The translations under genes were made by a program, and so were the position numbers. A model generated the notes under the pieces. It saw only the letters and a list, made by a program, of their open reading frames with translations, ran no database searches and was not told the origin of the DNA. Below, piece by piece: positions 23,204 to 35,365 of a DNA stretch of 64,000 nucleotides (the first letter of the stretch is position 1; each line of letters opens with the position of its first letter). The stretch covers positions 2,232,001-2,296,000 of the forward strand of contig JBANDB010000004.1 of the NCBI GenBank assembly GCA_037576215.1. The letters run 5' to 3'. Origin of the DNA: Armillaria gallica. Its lineage: Eukaryota; Basidiomycota; Agaricomycetes; Agaricales; Physalacriaceae.

Positions 23204-24136
23204 GTTTGTAATGACAACGACAGGGATAAGGATGTGTACATTCCTGGGGGACGAGACGAGATGATATAGGTGTTTTAACCAGGGAGGGAGCAAGCTCCCG
23301 GTATGGCCAGCCTCAGATACACGGTCTTCATGCCCAGTATCAAGACAATCTGTCCATCTTCAACAATTTTGTGCAATTCTCTTCCATAACCAAGGATCGG
23401 ACACTATTGACAGCTAGGATCAATGTTTCCGGCAGTGGCCCTAGGATTTTAATACAACGCAGGACTGTATAGCGCCGTCAGATGGTGTTATGAGCCGGTG
23501 ACGGTGATTATATGCTATGATGCTAAGTTCCGGTGCAAGGTATCAGCTGGGGCGCTTGGATGCAAACTGCAAGATCCGACTCACCATCAAGAACCTAGTA
23601 TAACGATAGGGAACCTAGTGCGTGCAGGGTCAGGTGAGCTTGGGGTGCCTATATTTTGACTCATACCAGCATCTCCGCTAGATAGATAATTGTCGCGGAA
23701 AATTGAGGTCTTGAAATATGTCAAAGGTATGGTCTCGCGTTGCAGTCGCGCACAGACATCGCTGTCAGCAGATATACTTATGCCGCGTTGGACCCGAGGG
23801 GTAGGACTTAAAAGTATCAAGGGCTTAATTAGCTTAACTCGGATCTCGAGCCTTGATAACAGTTTAAGAACTTAAGATTCGCACTGTCAGACTCCTAATG
23901 ATTCGCGTGCGCGTTACTTTAGTGAAATAGCGCCGGAATCACAAAGAAGCAGTACACACGCCACTGGTAACAGACGATACTAGATCTGATCTCACCGTCA
24001 AAAATCGCCATAAATTGAAATCAAATTTCTGTGGAAGTAATCGATTGAAATACCTTAGTTAACTCAGAGAGAATCGGAGCAGAATAGGCGTGGGTTTAGA
24101 AAATTTGGACCGGCATGCGGTCCTAGACTCCTAGCA

Positions 24137-25046
24137 TCACGCTTCGAGTCTAGATTTACTGCCCTCCGTAGGCTGAGTTCGATTGTGAGCAAAAATAACG
24201 AGCCAGAGTAGCGAACTTACAACTTACCAAGCTGCCCATCTTGTCATGATCCATCCTAGGATCCGACGAGCACGCCCTGGGCGCATCCTTCTTCCTGCTG
24301 TTAATTAGATAATCAACCAATGCCAGTACTGGCATCGTGTTTGATGGAAACTGCACTGTCGTCCATATGACCATGCCACAAAGGGACACAACTGGGCCCA
24401 CGTAACTGCATATAATAGTACTGGTGGAGAACTCCGTTTTCTCACTCAATTGCATCATGATGTCCCGAAAATCAGTCCGCAGTAACAGTCATCATATGTC
24501 AATATGTCAACAAGAAAAGTCTCACTCACTGATAACGGTGTCTACCATGGCAAAGTTCAATTAAGAACGAGCATCATGGAGGATTGATTTTCAACCATTT
24601 TCTGAGGTTGAACGTAAAAGCTAGGGACTCAAGACGAGACAAAACTGGAGGTCTGATTACCCAGACGTCACAGCAACACATAAGCGACCTGAATAGTAAC
24701 AACGGAGGTTACCAGACTACCCGGACGAAGAAAACGACACATACGTCGGTGAACTAATAGCCGAAAGGACACGAAGGATGCTGCTCAATCATGGCGGATC
24801 TTTCGGCACAATTCTTGGGAGGTTCGAACTTCGAACTTCGAAGATCGTCATCACAGTCTTGACCTGAAGGGCTATTCAGAACTACCGGAATAAATAGAAC
24901 AAGCAAAAGAGAATCGAATGCACAAGCGAGTCGGGAGGACTCCGATAGTATCCTGGAAGAATATTTGACAAACGCAGACTGTCTTGTAGAATCTTCGAGC
25001 AACCTTCGAGGGAGGGATGTGGGGAGGGATGGCTCTTCAACAGCAT
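24137..25046 (-). CDS. Small membrane-protein-like gene (incomplete model)
   Basis: Between zinc-finger genes A and B. A presumed start (ATG at 25046, preceded about 20 bp upstream by TATTTAAAGG, a TATA-like box) is followed by a hydrophobic segment (SLLLVLFIPVVL). Further downstream an exon beginning MMQLSEKTEF carries one likely membrane helix (YVGPVVSLCGMVIW), then MPVLALVDYLI and DPRMDHDKMGSL, and ends at a canonical donor (GTAAGT); a short last exon would end at 24137. The middle exons are not resolved. The corresponding region of the other block (51330-51965) has a related first exon but a broken second. Family unknown. Confidence 0.4.
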
Positions 25047-25508
25047 CTCTTGACCGCTCTGGTCCTTTAAATAGGAGTTAATGGTTGACGCAGTGTTTGA
25101 AGTTGGTGTACAATGACTACAGCGTTGGGCGATACGGTGCATCAAGTGGCACCGTAAATGTTTAGATCATTCCCGGACCGAATTCCGCAAGAATTCTGAG
25201 CGCCGATCAAATTTCCCAAGACAGCCCGACTCAGCCTAAGTTGGTTGGCCCGAGATCGGTTGTAAGTTGTGCAAGGTACCACTGGACGAGAAATGCCATG
25301 ACTGCTTCCCGTCATTATTTGCTGAAGGACTGACTGTGCGCTACCATCCTGGAGGTGAATGAACGAGCCATCCAACTGATATCTTTTACTACTACTAACA
25401 AGAATCGTACAACAATACCCTCGGCCGACTAAAAGATTGACATTAACGGACAGTCATGTCACTCGAGATGCGAACCAAACGAAATGCATATCTAACTCGG
25501 GAAGTGAA

Positions 25509-26963
25509 CTATTCGAGCTTTGATCGATCCTTCGGCAAGTTTAGAACCCTACAAGCCGCGAAATGCCTATACAAATGGTCGACCCTCGTCTGCCGACCTA
25601 AGCAAAATGGACACAGCGAATGCGCGAGAGAATGCATCACCATGAAGTGCTTTACGAAGTACCTCCCTTGAACAGTGTTCTTGGGAGGGCATTTGCTCTT
25701 TGGATGAGACTGCGTGCGACAACAAACCTCTTTTCGGCTATGACTGTTGATATTCGGATGAAACTTTTCAAGATGAGCCTTGATAGACCCTCCGACGAAG
25801 TGTTGTCCACAGTTCAGCGGGCAGAGATGGTCGTCACGGTCCCCGTCCCGCCGGTAGTAGTAGACGTTATAGGCTGGAATGCCATAGACTCGGATAATTC
25901 TTGCAGCCATTTGCGGGGGAAAGCATCTTTTTTGGTATCCAGGAGGGCTGAGAAGTAGATTATTGCTTGTACGACTTTCATCGCACAGAGTGATGCATAC
26001 CAGGACTCCGGGGAGATAGTAGTGTTCATACTACAAGCAGAACTACATCACGATGAGGATGTGGACGCTTGACTAAGCTAAGTGTCACGTACGGTTCTTC
26101 ACGGGTATTCTCATTCAAAGAATCAACACGGATGAGATTTTCAGCTGTCGCAATTGAGCTGTACGCGTCAGCAAAGTGGATATAATTGGTGTGAATGGCG
26201 TACAAAGTTGTTATCGTCATCGTCTCTGATTTCGATGCTACATTCGGCGCAATCTCTAGACATTCGGTGAAAGCGTGTGGATGTTCCGGGGCAGGCGCAT
26301 CTCCCATGCTCGAGGAAGGACTGCGACTCAGAACTTTGTTTCAAGCAGACACTCGAGTAGAAAATCACATACGATGGTAAAGAAAAGGCCATGTCAAATG
26401 CTGCAGTGGGTACATTGCTCTCGACTGAGTTATTCGTGCGAGGGATGTGGCTGGCATAGGAGTGATAGGGAGTGATATTTCTCCTGCAATCGAACAGTAA
26501 GACGAAGCTTCAGCTACCAGTAATCACGTATTATGTACCGTTCTGTTGGCAAGTGTTCAGCGGGGCTTTCGCAAGCCAAATCGTCCATCACATTTGTATA
26601 CCACGGAGCGGCTTCAGGGTCAATGGCCCGGTCCGGTGAATCTGGGTTGAAGTTGACAGCGGATGGGTGGACAAGACTTGAGGAGAAGATAGAACGAGGG
26701 CATCTAATTGGGATTTGGCTTGAGAGAGGAGCGCAAATCGCTGGGAACTTACGGATGGTAGAGTTCACTGTAGAAAAAACCTGACGAGTTCACTGCGATA
26801 GCTTCGATACTAGTCACACAGTGAGAAGAGGATAACAATGAGCTCAGTGAGAAAATTGAGCGCACCTGCCATCATCAATACTATTGGGCTGCAAGGAATC
26901 GGCGTAGTCATGTGAAGAGGCATAATGTCCTGGAACCCATACGCAAGGCTGCCATTGAGGCAT
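25509..26963 (-). CDS. Three-finger C2H2/C2HC zinc-finger protein, member B
   Basis: Seven exons (26963-26866, 26767-26753, 26676-26539, 26483-26373, 26320-26093, 26042-26001, 25947-25509) join in frame into 356 residues with no internal stop; exon 2 is only 15 nt. The N-terminal 210 residues start MPQWQPCVWVPGHYASS and are rich in Pro, Ser, His and acidic residues without a recognised domain. The last exon begins with the family hallmark C-PPGYQKR and carries finger 1 (Cys253, Cys257, His269, His274), finger 2 (Cys287, Cys297, His311, His316) and finger 3 (Cys323, Cys326, His339, Cys343). The phase-2 intron just before PPGY is shared by all spliced members. Likely a nuclear or nucleic-acid-binding protein, by analogy only. 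Its paralogue in the other block is the pseudogene at 52535-53842. Confidence 0.85.
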
Positions 26964-29900
26964 ATCAAAAAGTACAGCGAAGATGGAATTGAGAAAGATG
27001 ATTCGTATGACTCGTATATAAGGACCTGTTCAATGCCGCTAGCCGCCGACAGAAGGGGGGTTGATTGGTTTGATTCCATCGAGAAATTGTTAAAGATACT
27101 CCCAACTACAAGGAGCTGCGGATTGACAGAATGGTCATCGTCTACAACTTTGAGAAGCCGCAGAAGCTGCAAGATGGAAAAGTTGCAGGCTGGCAATGTT
27201 GCAGCATAGTATCACGTAATTGAAGTTGTCGGTCAGATGAAAGGAGATACGAAGCTAGTATATGTGGGTCGACAATGGGGAATACTGATGGCATTGCTTC
27301 CGGCGTCGACAACTTTGCAGACTGCATATTGATTTTGCGAAGTTGTCAACCGTGTTCTAGCACCACATGCTATGGGTAACATTGATATTCTATATCGGAT
27401 TGATCAGTCGTCCAAAAGAAACATTAAAGGGCATTGGCAGTGTCCACAAACCAGTGCACGCCGGTACCAGACAAAAATAGACCGTGGCTATCAGCAATTT
27501 CCCATAACCCAGTGGATTGATTACATGCATATACAACATGTGTGCGAGGAAAACGATAAAATAATTTATACAGACTGTACAATGCAAATAACGTTGGACT
27601 CGGGAGCGATTGAAGGGTTGGGTTTGAGGTAGTAGCAGGTTCTTACCGTCCTCAACTGCGAGGGTGCCAATAGGGGTGTGGGGCGTCCCAAAGACGGAAA
27701 ATGGCGACGAACGGCAGTAACTAGGATGCCCACCGGGGGGGAGGGGTGAGGCCTTGAGGGCTGCAACAGGGCAAGCCTTCAGCGCTTTACGCGTTTTCAC
27801 GTGGTCGGCAAGCTGTCGGCATCTAGCCGGGGTTTCAAATACGCACCCACGTGCCAGGTTAAATAATATCAAGCATTGAAGCAATCTATTTTAAACCATC
27901 TCCTCGAACATTCATCATGCTCTTGTGCATTTCATGCCCAAAGCACTAGGGTGTGCTACTTATAAGGACTATAGAATGTGGTAGCACAGCAAGATAATTT
28001 TTTTCGAGAGATCCACACGGTGTACTTAGTACTTCATCCTACTGGAGTCGACTCGGTGGTCCTTACCTTTGCCTTACCTGTTTGCGCTTGGTTTGTATGA
28101 TCGTTCTCCTTGACTTGGCTTACTTTCACTGATGTATCCTTCATACTAGGATGTTGGCCAAGAACCTTTTCTTCTCATTCATGTCCGATCGAGTCTCGCC
28201 GTCGTCTCTGGTATCTGGATCGATGCAGTATGTTTCAGCTTGGGGTCCAGCATCGTCGTCGTAATTCAGGAAAGAAATGGCCCTGCGAAATAATGTTGCG
28301 TTGCTGTCGTCTCTGGTATCTCGTTCTGCGGCCGTACATTGACGTTCCCACTTAGACCTGAGGGCTAACAGGCAGCTCTAAATTTATTCGCCTATTTGAC
28401 TCTTGCAAGAATTGGAACATCCTGGTAAGGCATTTCTATTGAGTCGCATAATTTGGTTCATCGCGCGAAGATTGCTGCACTACGTCTTGAAAGATTTTAT
28501 GATCCACCCTGGCATTGAAGATTATCTTCGCATCTTTCATATTGGTGCGGCCATGTCTCCTTGCGCGTCGTCTCCAAGTTACTAAACTCATTCTTGCTAA
28601 CTTGAAAATGTAGCCGCCTGAAGATACGGCACTTGTCCTATAGTGTATCAAAAGTGGAGGTAGATCTGTCACACATGGGAAAACCTGTGTTAGGCCGCGG
28701 CCTGGAAGTATGAGAAACAGGCGCCAGACGAAAACAAATAGTCTGGTGAGTCCATTAGTCTAGCTCATTCATGTTCGTTGATAGGGTAGTCAGTGGGTCA
28801 TGCTCAGGCGAGCACCATGCGAGGGAATCTGCTGCAGTTTGCAAATGAAGCGACGAATCATGAACGAATCATGGGGCTTTACTTGTGTACCATTGGACGA
28901 TTTGCACCCGCGTTCTCGCATGGAACGCTGCGAGCTGCCAAGATATCGCGGGAGTGTTATCAAAGATCTAATGTCCCCTTAAGGACAGTTTATTTTTGAC
29001 AGCGTCTGTATCGTAAGTAGCCAGTAACTCAATTAACCCTACCGTGGTTTTGTGCCTCCCTTGTGAGTTTCGCACCTCCCAATATAGATTGTAGGTGCCA
29101 GCCATTTGGGTTACGATTCTGATATAACCGCTACAGGTATGGCGGAACCTCCAACGTCTCGATCTCAGGATATTTAAATCCCTTCCCACGTTCATATGTG
29201 CGGGTTCTCTGTGCTCTTCAAGGACTAGATTGGTCGGGTTTCAGGAGCACTTCTCCCGTGGCTCATGCGTGAGAGATGTTTGACATAGGTACGTGACTTC
29301 TCTCCCATGACCTCGTTCAGCGCTCATGATAGATGTCTGCCTTTTTTCTATCAAAGCGAGGGATATAGCTAGAGCTGCGGGACCGCAGAAGAAGTGGCCG
29401 ATCCTTGCTTGGTACAGATCTGGGGACTTATACAGGGAAAGAATGTCAGCGACCTTTTTGCTCATTCGCTCAGTCCTAACCAACCGTTTCTTATAGATGT
29501 CCGCTCAGAGGCTTGCTACCTGTTTGTTCAGCGGCGTTCGTGCCCAACGCTGAGTCTGCATCAACGGCAGTAAGCACCTGGGCACGGCAGGTATCTGATT
29601 AGACAAATCGAGATGCCTGATGATCGGCATGCCAGTACTTACACGAATCGTGGACGGTATAGTTTGTTTACGGTTTCGCTTGGATCTTCATAGACCGGAT
29701 TAGACGCCTTTGGTCGTCCCACCAATATGATCGGCCGGAGGACCGGGTCATATTTCGCAATGGTTCCTCGGTGTCATCTGTCGTCTAGCGTCGCTGAATC
29801 ACCCCATATTTGTGGTGCGAATCTGTCCATGACGCGTACACGGCAAAGTCTCAGAATGTGTAAAGAGTAAGTCCCGACGATCGATTACTTGCGGTTCAAT

Positions 29901-30224
29901 TCCCTATCATCTTTTCTCTGCTTCCATGACTGTATTGTGAAGCAAATGCGCTATTGCTCCTCCAACTTACTTCGCCGTGTCCCCGGGATATTGCTGATTG
30001 CCGCTGCGAGAAGCTGTCGACGAGGATCCAGAATGGCCCTCCGTTCGGCGAAATAGAAGAAGAATTCATTCACAATGTTGCGTCGCTCGTGGGGGTGTGG
30101 ACTGTGTTTGGTCCATCTGACACTAGTAGCAAAATAAATAAAAACATGGCTTTGTATTTAAACACCGGGATCGGCTGCCATCGACGAGGATAATAACAGG
30201 CGTGTTCTTTTGCAGAGTTCGCTA
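26964..30224. other. Mostly non-coding part of the left duplication block
   Basis: No complete gene can be built. Stretches at about 28395-28560, 29200-29480 and 29970-30150 are matched in order in the right block (56040-56180, 56260-56650, 57190-57360), including a conserved donor-like CTGGTAAGG/CTGGTGAGC, so an old plus-strand gene may once have lain here. Open frames are short and stop-interrupted. Confidence 0.35.
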
Positions 30225-31470
30225 ATGTTCTCATCTCCTCCCTCAACATCTAGTGGAAACTCGATGACTTCTCGTCTTGATGGCTCGGCGGCTCCGTACT
30301 ATCCTATTTCCGTCCAGGACGCGATCTCGGATGTCCATGGTCCATGGGATGCTGAGCAGATGGCGGCTGGACGGTGGACTATCGGACACTGGGGCGATGG
30401 TGACAATCACTATCCACAAGGATCGAGGACCCAAAGGTAATATATATTGGCCTAGTCATTTTTTCGGCTTAATGAACATGTGTATACAGCAGCAGCAACG
30501 GCGGTGCTTACCGAGATTATTCTCTTGATGACAGTGCCTATCCTATGGCGGTCGGCCCTGCTACTGCCGTGTGCCGTGGTACAGCCGGTTCTTCTTTTCC
30601 GTAGGTGCTTCCAATCGACTTCCAATCAGAGGCCGGCTTTAACATATATTTTGCTATTTTAGCCCTGGTCGTCTTTGGAGTGAAATGAGCATTTCCGCGT
30701 CACCAGTCTTCCAGGGCATCTACTGTCAAAGCTTTACCCCAACGGCACCGCCTGTAGCGATGTTGACATCAGCCCCTCCGTGAGTCGCTCCTGGTTATTT
30801 TTTGACGGTTTCATTGACTCGGCTATGTAGAAGTCATGAAGTTCCACATTCATCAGCGTATTCTACCCCAGTCACGATTCAGCACGATACTGGCGGTAAT
30901 TCCAAAGAAACGTACTCTGTCTCATATTCAGTCCCCTCTTTGGCTAACTAATCGCGCAGTGTTATACATGCCGTCTGCCGTCCTCAACTTTGGTATGCGT
31001 CCTCTATTGATATGAATATAATCAATTAAATGCTTCATAGTCCCTCCGGGTATGAAGTGAAACGGTTTACCCACGAAATGTCCCTGGAAATGGCTCAAGA
31101 ATACAGAATCCCGTATGAGGATGTGTGTTATTACTATCGAGTCGATGAAAGCCACCACCATTGCCCCATCGCCGACTGTAAGTCTGGGCAGAATACTTTC
31201 AGGGGCGACACCATCAAAACCCACCTCGAATATTACCACCCGAATATCACCGCTGTGGAGAAGGTCGTATGTGTCAGGAAGTCACACCAGACGAGCAAGT
31301 GCCCGCCTGGGAATGCTGTGAAGGGAAAGTCTTATGAGCAGCATTTCAGGGAGAAACATTCGGACGCACATTCGTTGTGTCCCTTCTGTGGTCACCGGTA
31401 TAGCAGGGCTAATTATATTCTCAAGCATTTAAAAAATTGCAAGAAACTCTGGCCGTGTAACCGATTTTAG
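30225..31470 (+). CDS. Three-finger C2H2/C2HC zinc-finger protein, member C
   Basis: Six exons (30225-30436, 30490-30600, 30663-30779, 30831-30911, 30960-30992, 31041-31470) join into 327 residues. The first 184 residues are Ser/Tyr/Pro-rich and likely disordered (MFSSPPSTSSGNSMTSRL). From Cys185 follows the hallmark PSGYEVKRFTHEM, then finger 1 (Cys226, Cys231, His246, His251), finger 2 (Cys262, Cys272, His286, His291, with SKCPPGNAVKGKSYEQHFRE) and finger 3 (Cys298, Cys301, His314, Cys318). Spacing is C-x4-C-x14-H-x4-H, C-x9-C-x13-H-x4-H and C-x2-C-x12-H-x3-C, unlike the classical tandem C2H2 array. All introns are 48-62 nt. Closest relative is member G (57539-58531). Role unknown; nucleic-acid binding is plausible. 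Confidence 0.88.
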
Positions 31471-32378
31471 ATGTAGTAAATTTTCCTCCCGCTTCTTTTC
31501 TTACTACCAACAATTTACCTGCATTTTGATACTCCTCCCATATTTCATTATCTTAGAATATGAAGAATTCCCGCGCGATACTGGTTTCCTATTCCAAAGA
31601 GAATGCTTGAACCAACACTGTACGGTTGATGCAGTGCCTTGTACCGTCGCTCGGCACATGCATTGCACATACAAACCATTTCCAGTGGCGTATAATGACG
31701 AAGAGTATCCAGATTCCAGGGAACCCCCACAGCGCATGCGAGAGATACATTGGCGCATATGCATCTTGTCGAATGGGGCTTTCCGAAATCCCGGGAATGT
31801 TTGTTTAGTGTTTAGATAACCGGACAAGGTCCCAAAAATTAGAATTGGCCGGAAACGACGATCACGGAATTTGAAATCTTGACATCTGCAGACAAAGATG
31901 CATGTCCTCGTCATGGAGAAGCGACAGTAGGCACATGAAATCATGGACTGGAGGAAAGCGCGACGTCGAGGAGTGATGGTGGATCAGCTTCGGCTATATT
32001 CGGGTCTGCCTTTAAACGTCATTCCCCCTTTGCCTCTCCGAACTGGATATTCTCTTTTTGGTGAGTGAGACTGAGAGGAACTTCCGCAAATTTCAACCGT
32101 TGATACCCGCAAAGAGACTCACGATCGCCAACAGGACGGGTAGGAAAAGGGCCCTGTACAAGAGTTGTCGTGGACTTCTCTCAGAAATCCGACAGATATT
32201 CCCGAGGAGTTGGTATGCCCGAATCCCAAAGCAACGACTCCAGTTGTAGAACATCTCCAGGAAGAGCGTCGTAAGTGTTTGAATTGTTGCCATCACTGGA
32301 GAGAGCTACTCAAGGGGAAAACCCGGTCAGCCTGCATTGACAAATGACAGGAGTATAGGAAGTCGATCCGTTACGTAT
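31471..32378. other. End of the duplication block; no gene supported
   Basis: The stretch 31560-31760 resembles 58650-58870 (a Cys-containing frame on the minus strand, RQCISRMRC in one and RECPMSRCR in the other), so the duplication reaches to about 31.9 kb. A plus-strand frame at 31526-31819 is open and protein-like but lacks a start and partners. No gene is called. Confidence 0.3.
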
Positions 32379-32680
32379 CATCGACCCCATACCATGTGCC
32401 TCTCATTTGTCACCAACACTCATCGCACCAAGGACGAGGGAGATACCCTCATTCCCGCGCGAGAGGACAGGACACGATAGATACCGAGCTTAGTAGGAGG
32501 ATCGCTGGCGAGTTGGAAGAGAGACTCGTTAGGATAGAAGAGTAAGAGCTGTAAACCATGTTATATACGCGAGACAAAGGTCTGTTTGTAAGCTCAGAGG
32601 TATCAGTCAGCAACGCGGTAGTGGTGAGAATGTGGGAGTGAAAGGAAACGAAAATATTTGTAGCCACTCGGCCGCAGTCG
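32379..32680 (-). pseudogene. Inverted 5' fragment of the aldo/keto reductase gene
   Basis: The minus strand repeats about 100 bp of the leader and the first 150 bp of the coding region of the gene at 2500-3871, at roughly 90 percent identity (for example the run coding for [19 protein letters not shown] is unchanged). It has lost the start codon by a small deletion, has a one-base deletion in the segment coding for VSPLVLGAM, and stops resembling the gene after the MGSM codons. It is a non-functional fragment moved in inverted orientation. Confidence 0.9.
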
Positions 32681-33849
32681 TACGCAATGCTTCGGCAAGA
32701 AGAACGATGACGATAGCCGGAATTGACACATTCTAGAAGCAATAATCTCTGAGGAAAAAGGATAGATGCGTGTGATATTCCTACCCGCCTGTTGCAGGTG
32801 ACCCAGAGTGGGGTTATGTAAAAGGCAGAAACAGAGCATCAGCTGCTTACTTAAAAGATAGCACCAGATAGCACAACAAATAGTAGGCGAACCACTGCGC
32901 CTCGTGCCTTCATTATCATGTATCAAGATGGATAAGGAAATGACATAGCAACCTTCGGAAGGACATTAGCCCACTCGTCGTGGGCGGCAATCAAAGTTCT
33001 TCGATCAGGCTAGGTCCCGCAACCTCGGCTTCCCAAACATCCACAACGGATCGCAAAATCACGTTATCAATACCCTCGCACGAATTTCGATGGTATATCC
33101 AGCTCCAGGGACTGTCGGTGCCAACGTCGCACCCGCACCCCAAACACACCAACTTGTTCGGTCGCAAATGCGCCCACGGCTAGCGCTCGAGGAAACGCAA
33201 AAGACCGGCCTCCGAGTCTGGCCGGATAATGGGTATCGCGAAGGTTTTGTGGACGTTGAATATGGGTCCTTCGATGGATGATACATAGAAGGTTTCCTTC
33301 TGGCGTGAGGATAATTTCGATGCAGGCGGGTTTATACTACGTGTGAGTATGGGAGGAAGGGAGCCAAGAACTTCGTGAGTGGCGAGAATCATTTGGTCGA
33401 GGTAGATGAACTGCCATATGCACTCCGATTTGCCACAGCGGCAGGAACGAGTGTACACTCTCGTAGATGGGCTGATCCAGCCTGAAGGTAGAGGGGAAAA
33501 TGGGTCGAATCCATGTTCGTTCGGGTATCTTGCTGTTGAGATACGCCATGGTCCTCGGTGTTGGTAGAGCCACTGACAATTGGCAGAGAATCCAAACGTT
33601 GTACAGAAGGCGCAAGCACAGCTTGATTGAAGGGTACGTCCATGGAGTGATGACCGGAGAACGGGATGGGATGGGTATGTGCGGTTCACAGTAAGAGTTT
33701 ATCCTCACGAAAGAAATGCGGACCGTTTCCGAATAAAACAAGGCTACCAATTTCGGCGAACAATGGTGTAGGCGTTGTTACCAGCACAAGGTCCCACAGC
33801 CGGGCCACAGCCCTGACATAGCGAATCGTGCGTTGTGGTCACGAAGTAG
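32681..33849. other. No gene firmly supported; minus-strand coding-like fragments
   Basis: Minus-strand frames at 33180-33689 read coherent pieces (GWISPSTRVYTRSCRCGKSE, ETFYVSSIEGPIFNVHKTF) on either side of a possible 40-nt intron, but a complete gene cannot be joined and no family is recognised. Confidence 0.25.
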
Positions 33850-35365
33850 GCAGTGAATGAATGCTCCGTCCGTTCCGTTCGAGAACCCTTCGTTTCTGGT
33901 CTTCCAGCTCAGCTGGAGACTCTTCCGAGGAGGGTGGGGCGGATGGGTTCACCTGGCACTGATACGGTCGAGACAGGGGAGTATGGACCGGTGTCGTATA
34001 CTTCGTCGTCGACAACATAGTCATTGGCCAAGCGCTTGTGAGGCGAGGTGGCATGAAATTTTTGTGAGTCGCGAACAGCCGAGTAGATGCTCTCCTCGTC
34101 GTAGTAGTGATATGCCTGTGACGAGTCGCCTGAAAGGTCTAGGTACGAATTGTCGTCTTTCGATAACCTTGTTGCCGTAGAGCCGCGAGCGAAATGACTG
34201 TGAAGAAATGGCGAGAAAGGGGTGAGATGATAGCCCGGGTGGTGCAGTTGCTGTCTTGGGGGCGTCATTCTAGAGACATTTTAGCTTTTGCACTGGCTAT
34301 CTGACCATAGCGCCGACCTGGAAGAAATTTTCATTTCATGAGGCGACTCCTTCTGAGCCAGCAGGAATGACGGCCATGATGTGGGCGTCTGTGATATCTT
34401 TTCTTGTCGATTTCAGAGTCGAGCAGTCGTGGTAGGACGGTCGCTATTACCTGCGATTTAGCAGGCGTCCAGGTCCTGGGGAAGTTATGCTACTCACCGC
34501 ATATTCAGTGCCATTCATACCAATGTTGTCTGCTTTCAAGTAGCCCTTTGCTAGGCGAGAAGCCCTTCCCTACTGGTGCCATTTCGTCTGGTCGGCCGCT
34601 GTGCTGGTCCAAGGAGACCTGATTTTATCGTAATGCCCCAATACATCCCTTGCGCCTATTTGCAGACAATGTACCGGTGCTGGACGACGGAGACGGAGAC
34701 GTCGAGAACGAAGGAAGAAATGAAGAAAGAGACGCCATGATCGTAGTAGGAAGCAACGCCGTCAAGGTTACCTTCTCACCATTACCATCAATTCCTCCTC
34801 GATTCTCGCCAAAAAATGCTAGCTCAGTGCATCAGTATCAGAGCATTCTTTCCACAGATTTAGGCCTCGTCGGTACGTATACGTAGTAACACTATGCAGC
34901 TACCGGGTCTTTTCACTGATTTTTCCTCGTTAGAAAAATAAATCTCTTACCATCCTGACTGGTAGAACGGTGATCTCAAGTAAGAATCGCTTCTTCATCG
35001 ACTACTGGAATGTGAGTGACGGCAGTGAACAGACTTCGACATCGTTGGCCTTCTCGCATTGGGTCAAGGGCATATCCTCGGCACACCGAATGGTTGGTAC
35101 TTCAGGGCAGGTGGGGCGACACCTATTGTCAGCTGGAAAGGTCTCAATGCTGGATACTCCATGGTGTACACTGGTTCGCTCCTTATCTTGCCTTCATCGC
35201 CTTGGCTAAAATCTGCGTAGGGATGACCTTCGAATACTACCTATCTTCACCATCGCAGTCGTTAATCGCAATCTCGTAGCTATCAGCGCAAGCATAATAA
35301 CGACAGTCATGCATTGCCTGTGCTACCGCGGACAACAGGCGAATCATACCAGAAAGGAACGGCAT
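33850..35365. repeat. Dispersed gene-remnant repeat, copy 2 (partner 330-1930)
   Basis: Direct repeat of 330-1930; an inverted part lies at 19850-20250. This copy keeps a longer open frame at its proximal end (33909-34268, minus strand), suggesting it is the least decayed copy. The rest is interrupted by stops in all frames. Confidence 0.7.
33909..34268 (-). CDS. C-terminal tail exon of an unknown protein (partial)
   Basis: 119 codons from an ATG at 34268: a Gln/His/Pro-rich start, then RGSTATRLSK, DLSGDSSQAYHYYDEES, SPHKRLANDYVVDDEVYD and SPVSTVSVPGEP, ending GRVSS. The acidic, Ser/Tyr-rich character is that of a cytoplasmic tail. The homologous copy at 481-783 is frameshifted. Whether this is the end of a working gene or a surviving piece of a dead one cannot be decided; no upstream exons with membrane helices could be joined. 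Confidence 0.35.
   Translation of the reverse strand: MTPPRQQLHHPGYHLTPFSPFLHSHFARGSTATRLSKDDNSYLDLSGDSSQAYHYYDEESIYSAVRDSQKFHATSPHKRLANDYVVDDEVYDTGPYSPVSTVSVPGEPIRPTLLGRVSS

Larger units (their letters stand above)
20900..31950. repeat. Left copy of an approximately 11-kb segmental duplication
   Basis: Recurs at 48000-58950 in the same order and orientation, offset by about 27 kb. Anchors seen by eye: 21080-21160 with 48310-48390; the zinc-finger exon at 21810 with 48630; 23400-23580 with 50160-50380; 24230-24330 with 51320-51400; the zinc-finger gene at 25509-26963 with the pseudogene at 52535-53842; 27390-27440 with 54440-54500; 28395-28560 with 56040-56180; 29970-30150 with 57190-57360; the gene at 30225-31470 with 57539-58531. 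Identity is patchy and often low, so the event is old. Confidence 0.8.

Noticed and set aside
24820..24842. Repeated TTCGAAC pattern resembling a heat-shock element
   Set aside because: The spacing between GAA and TTC blocks is 0-1 instead of 2 bases, and it lies inside a gene region; treated as a short local repeat.
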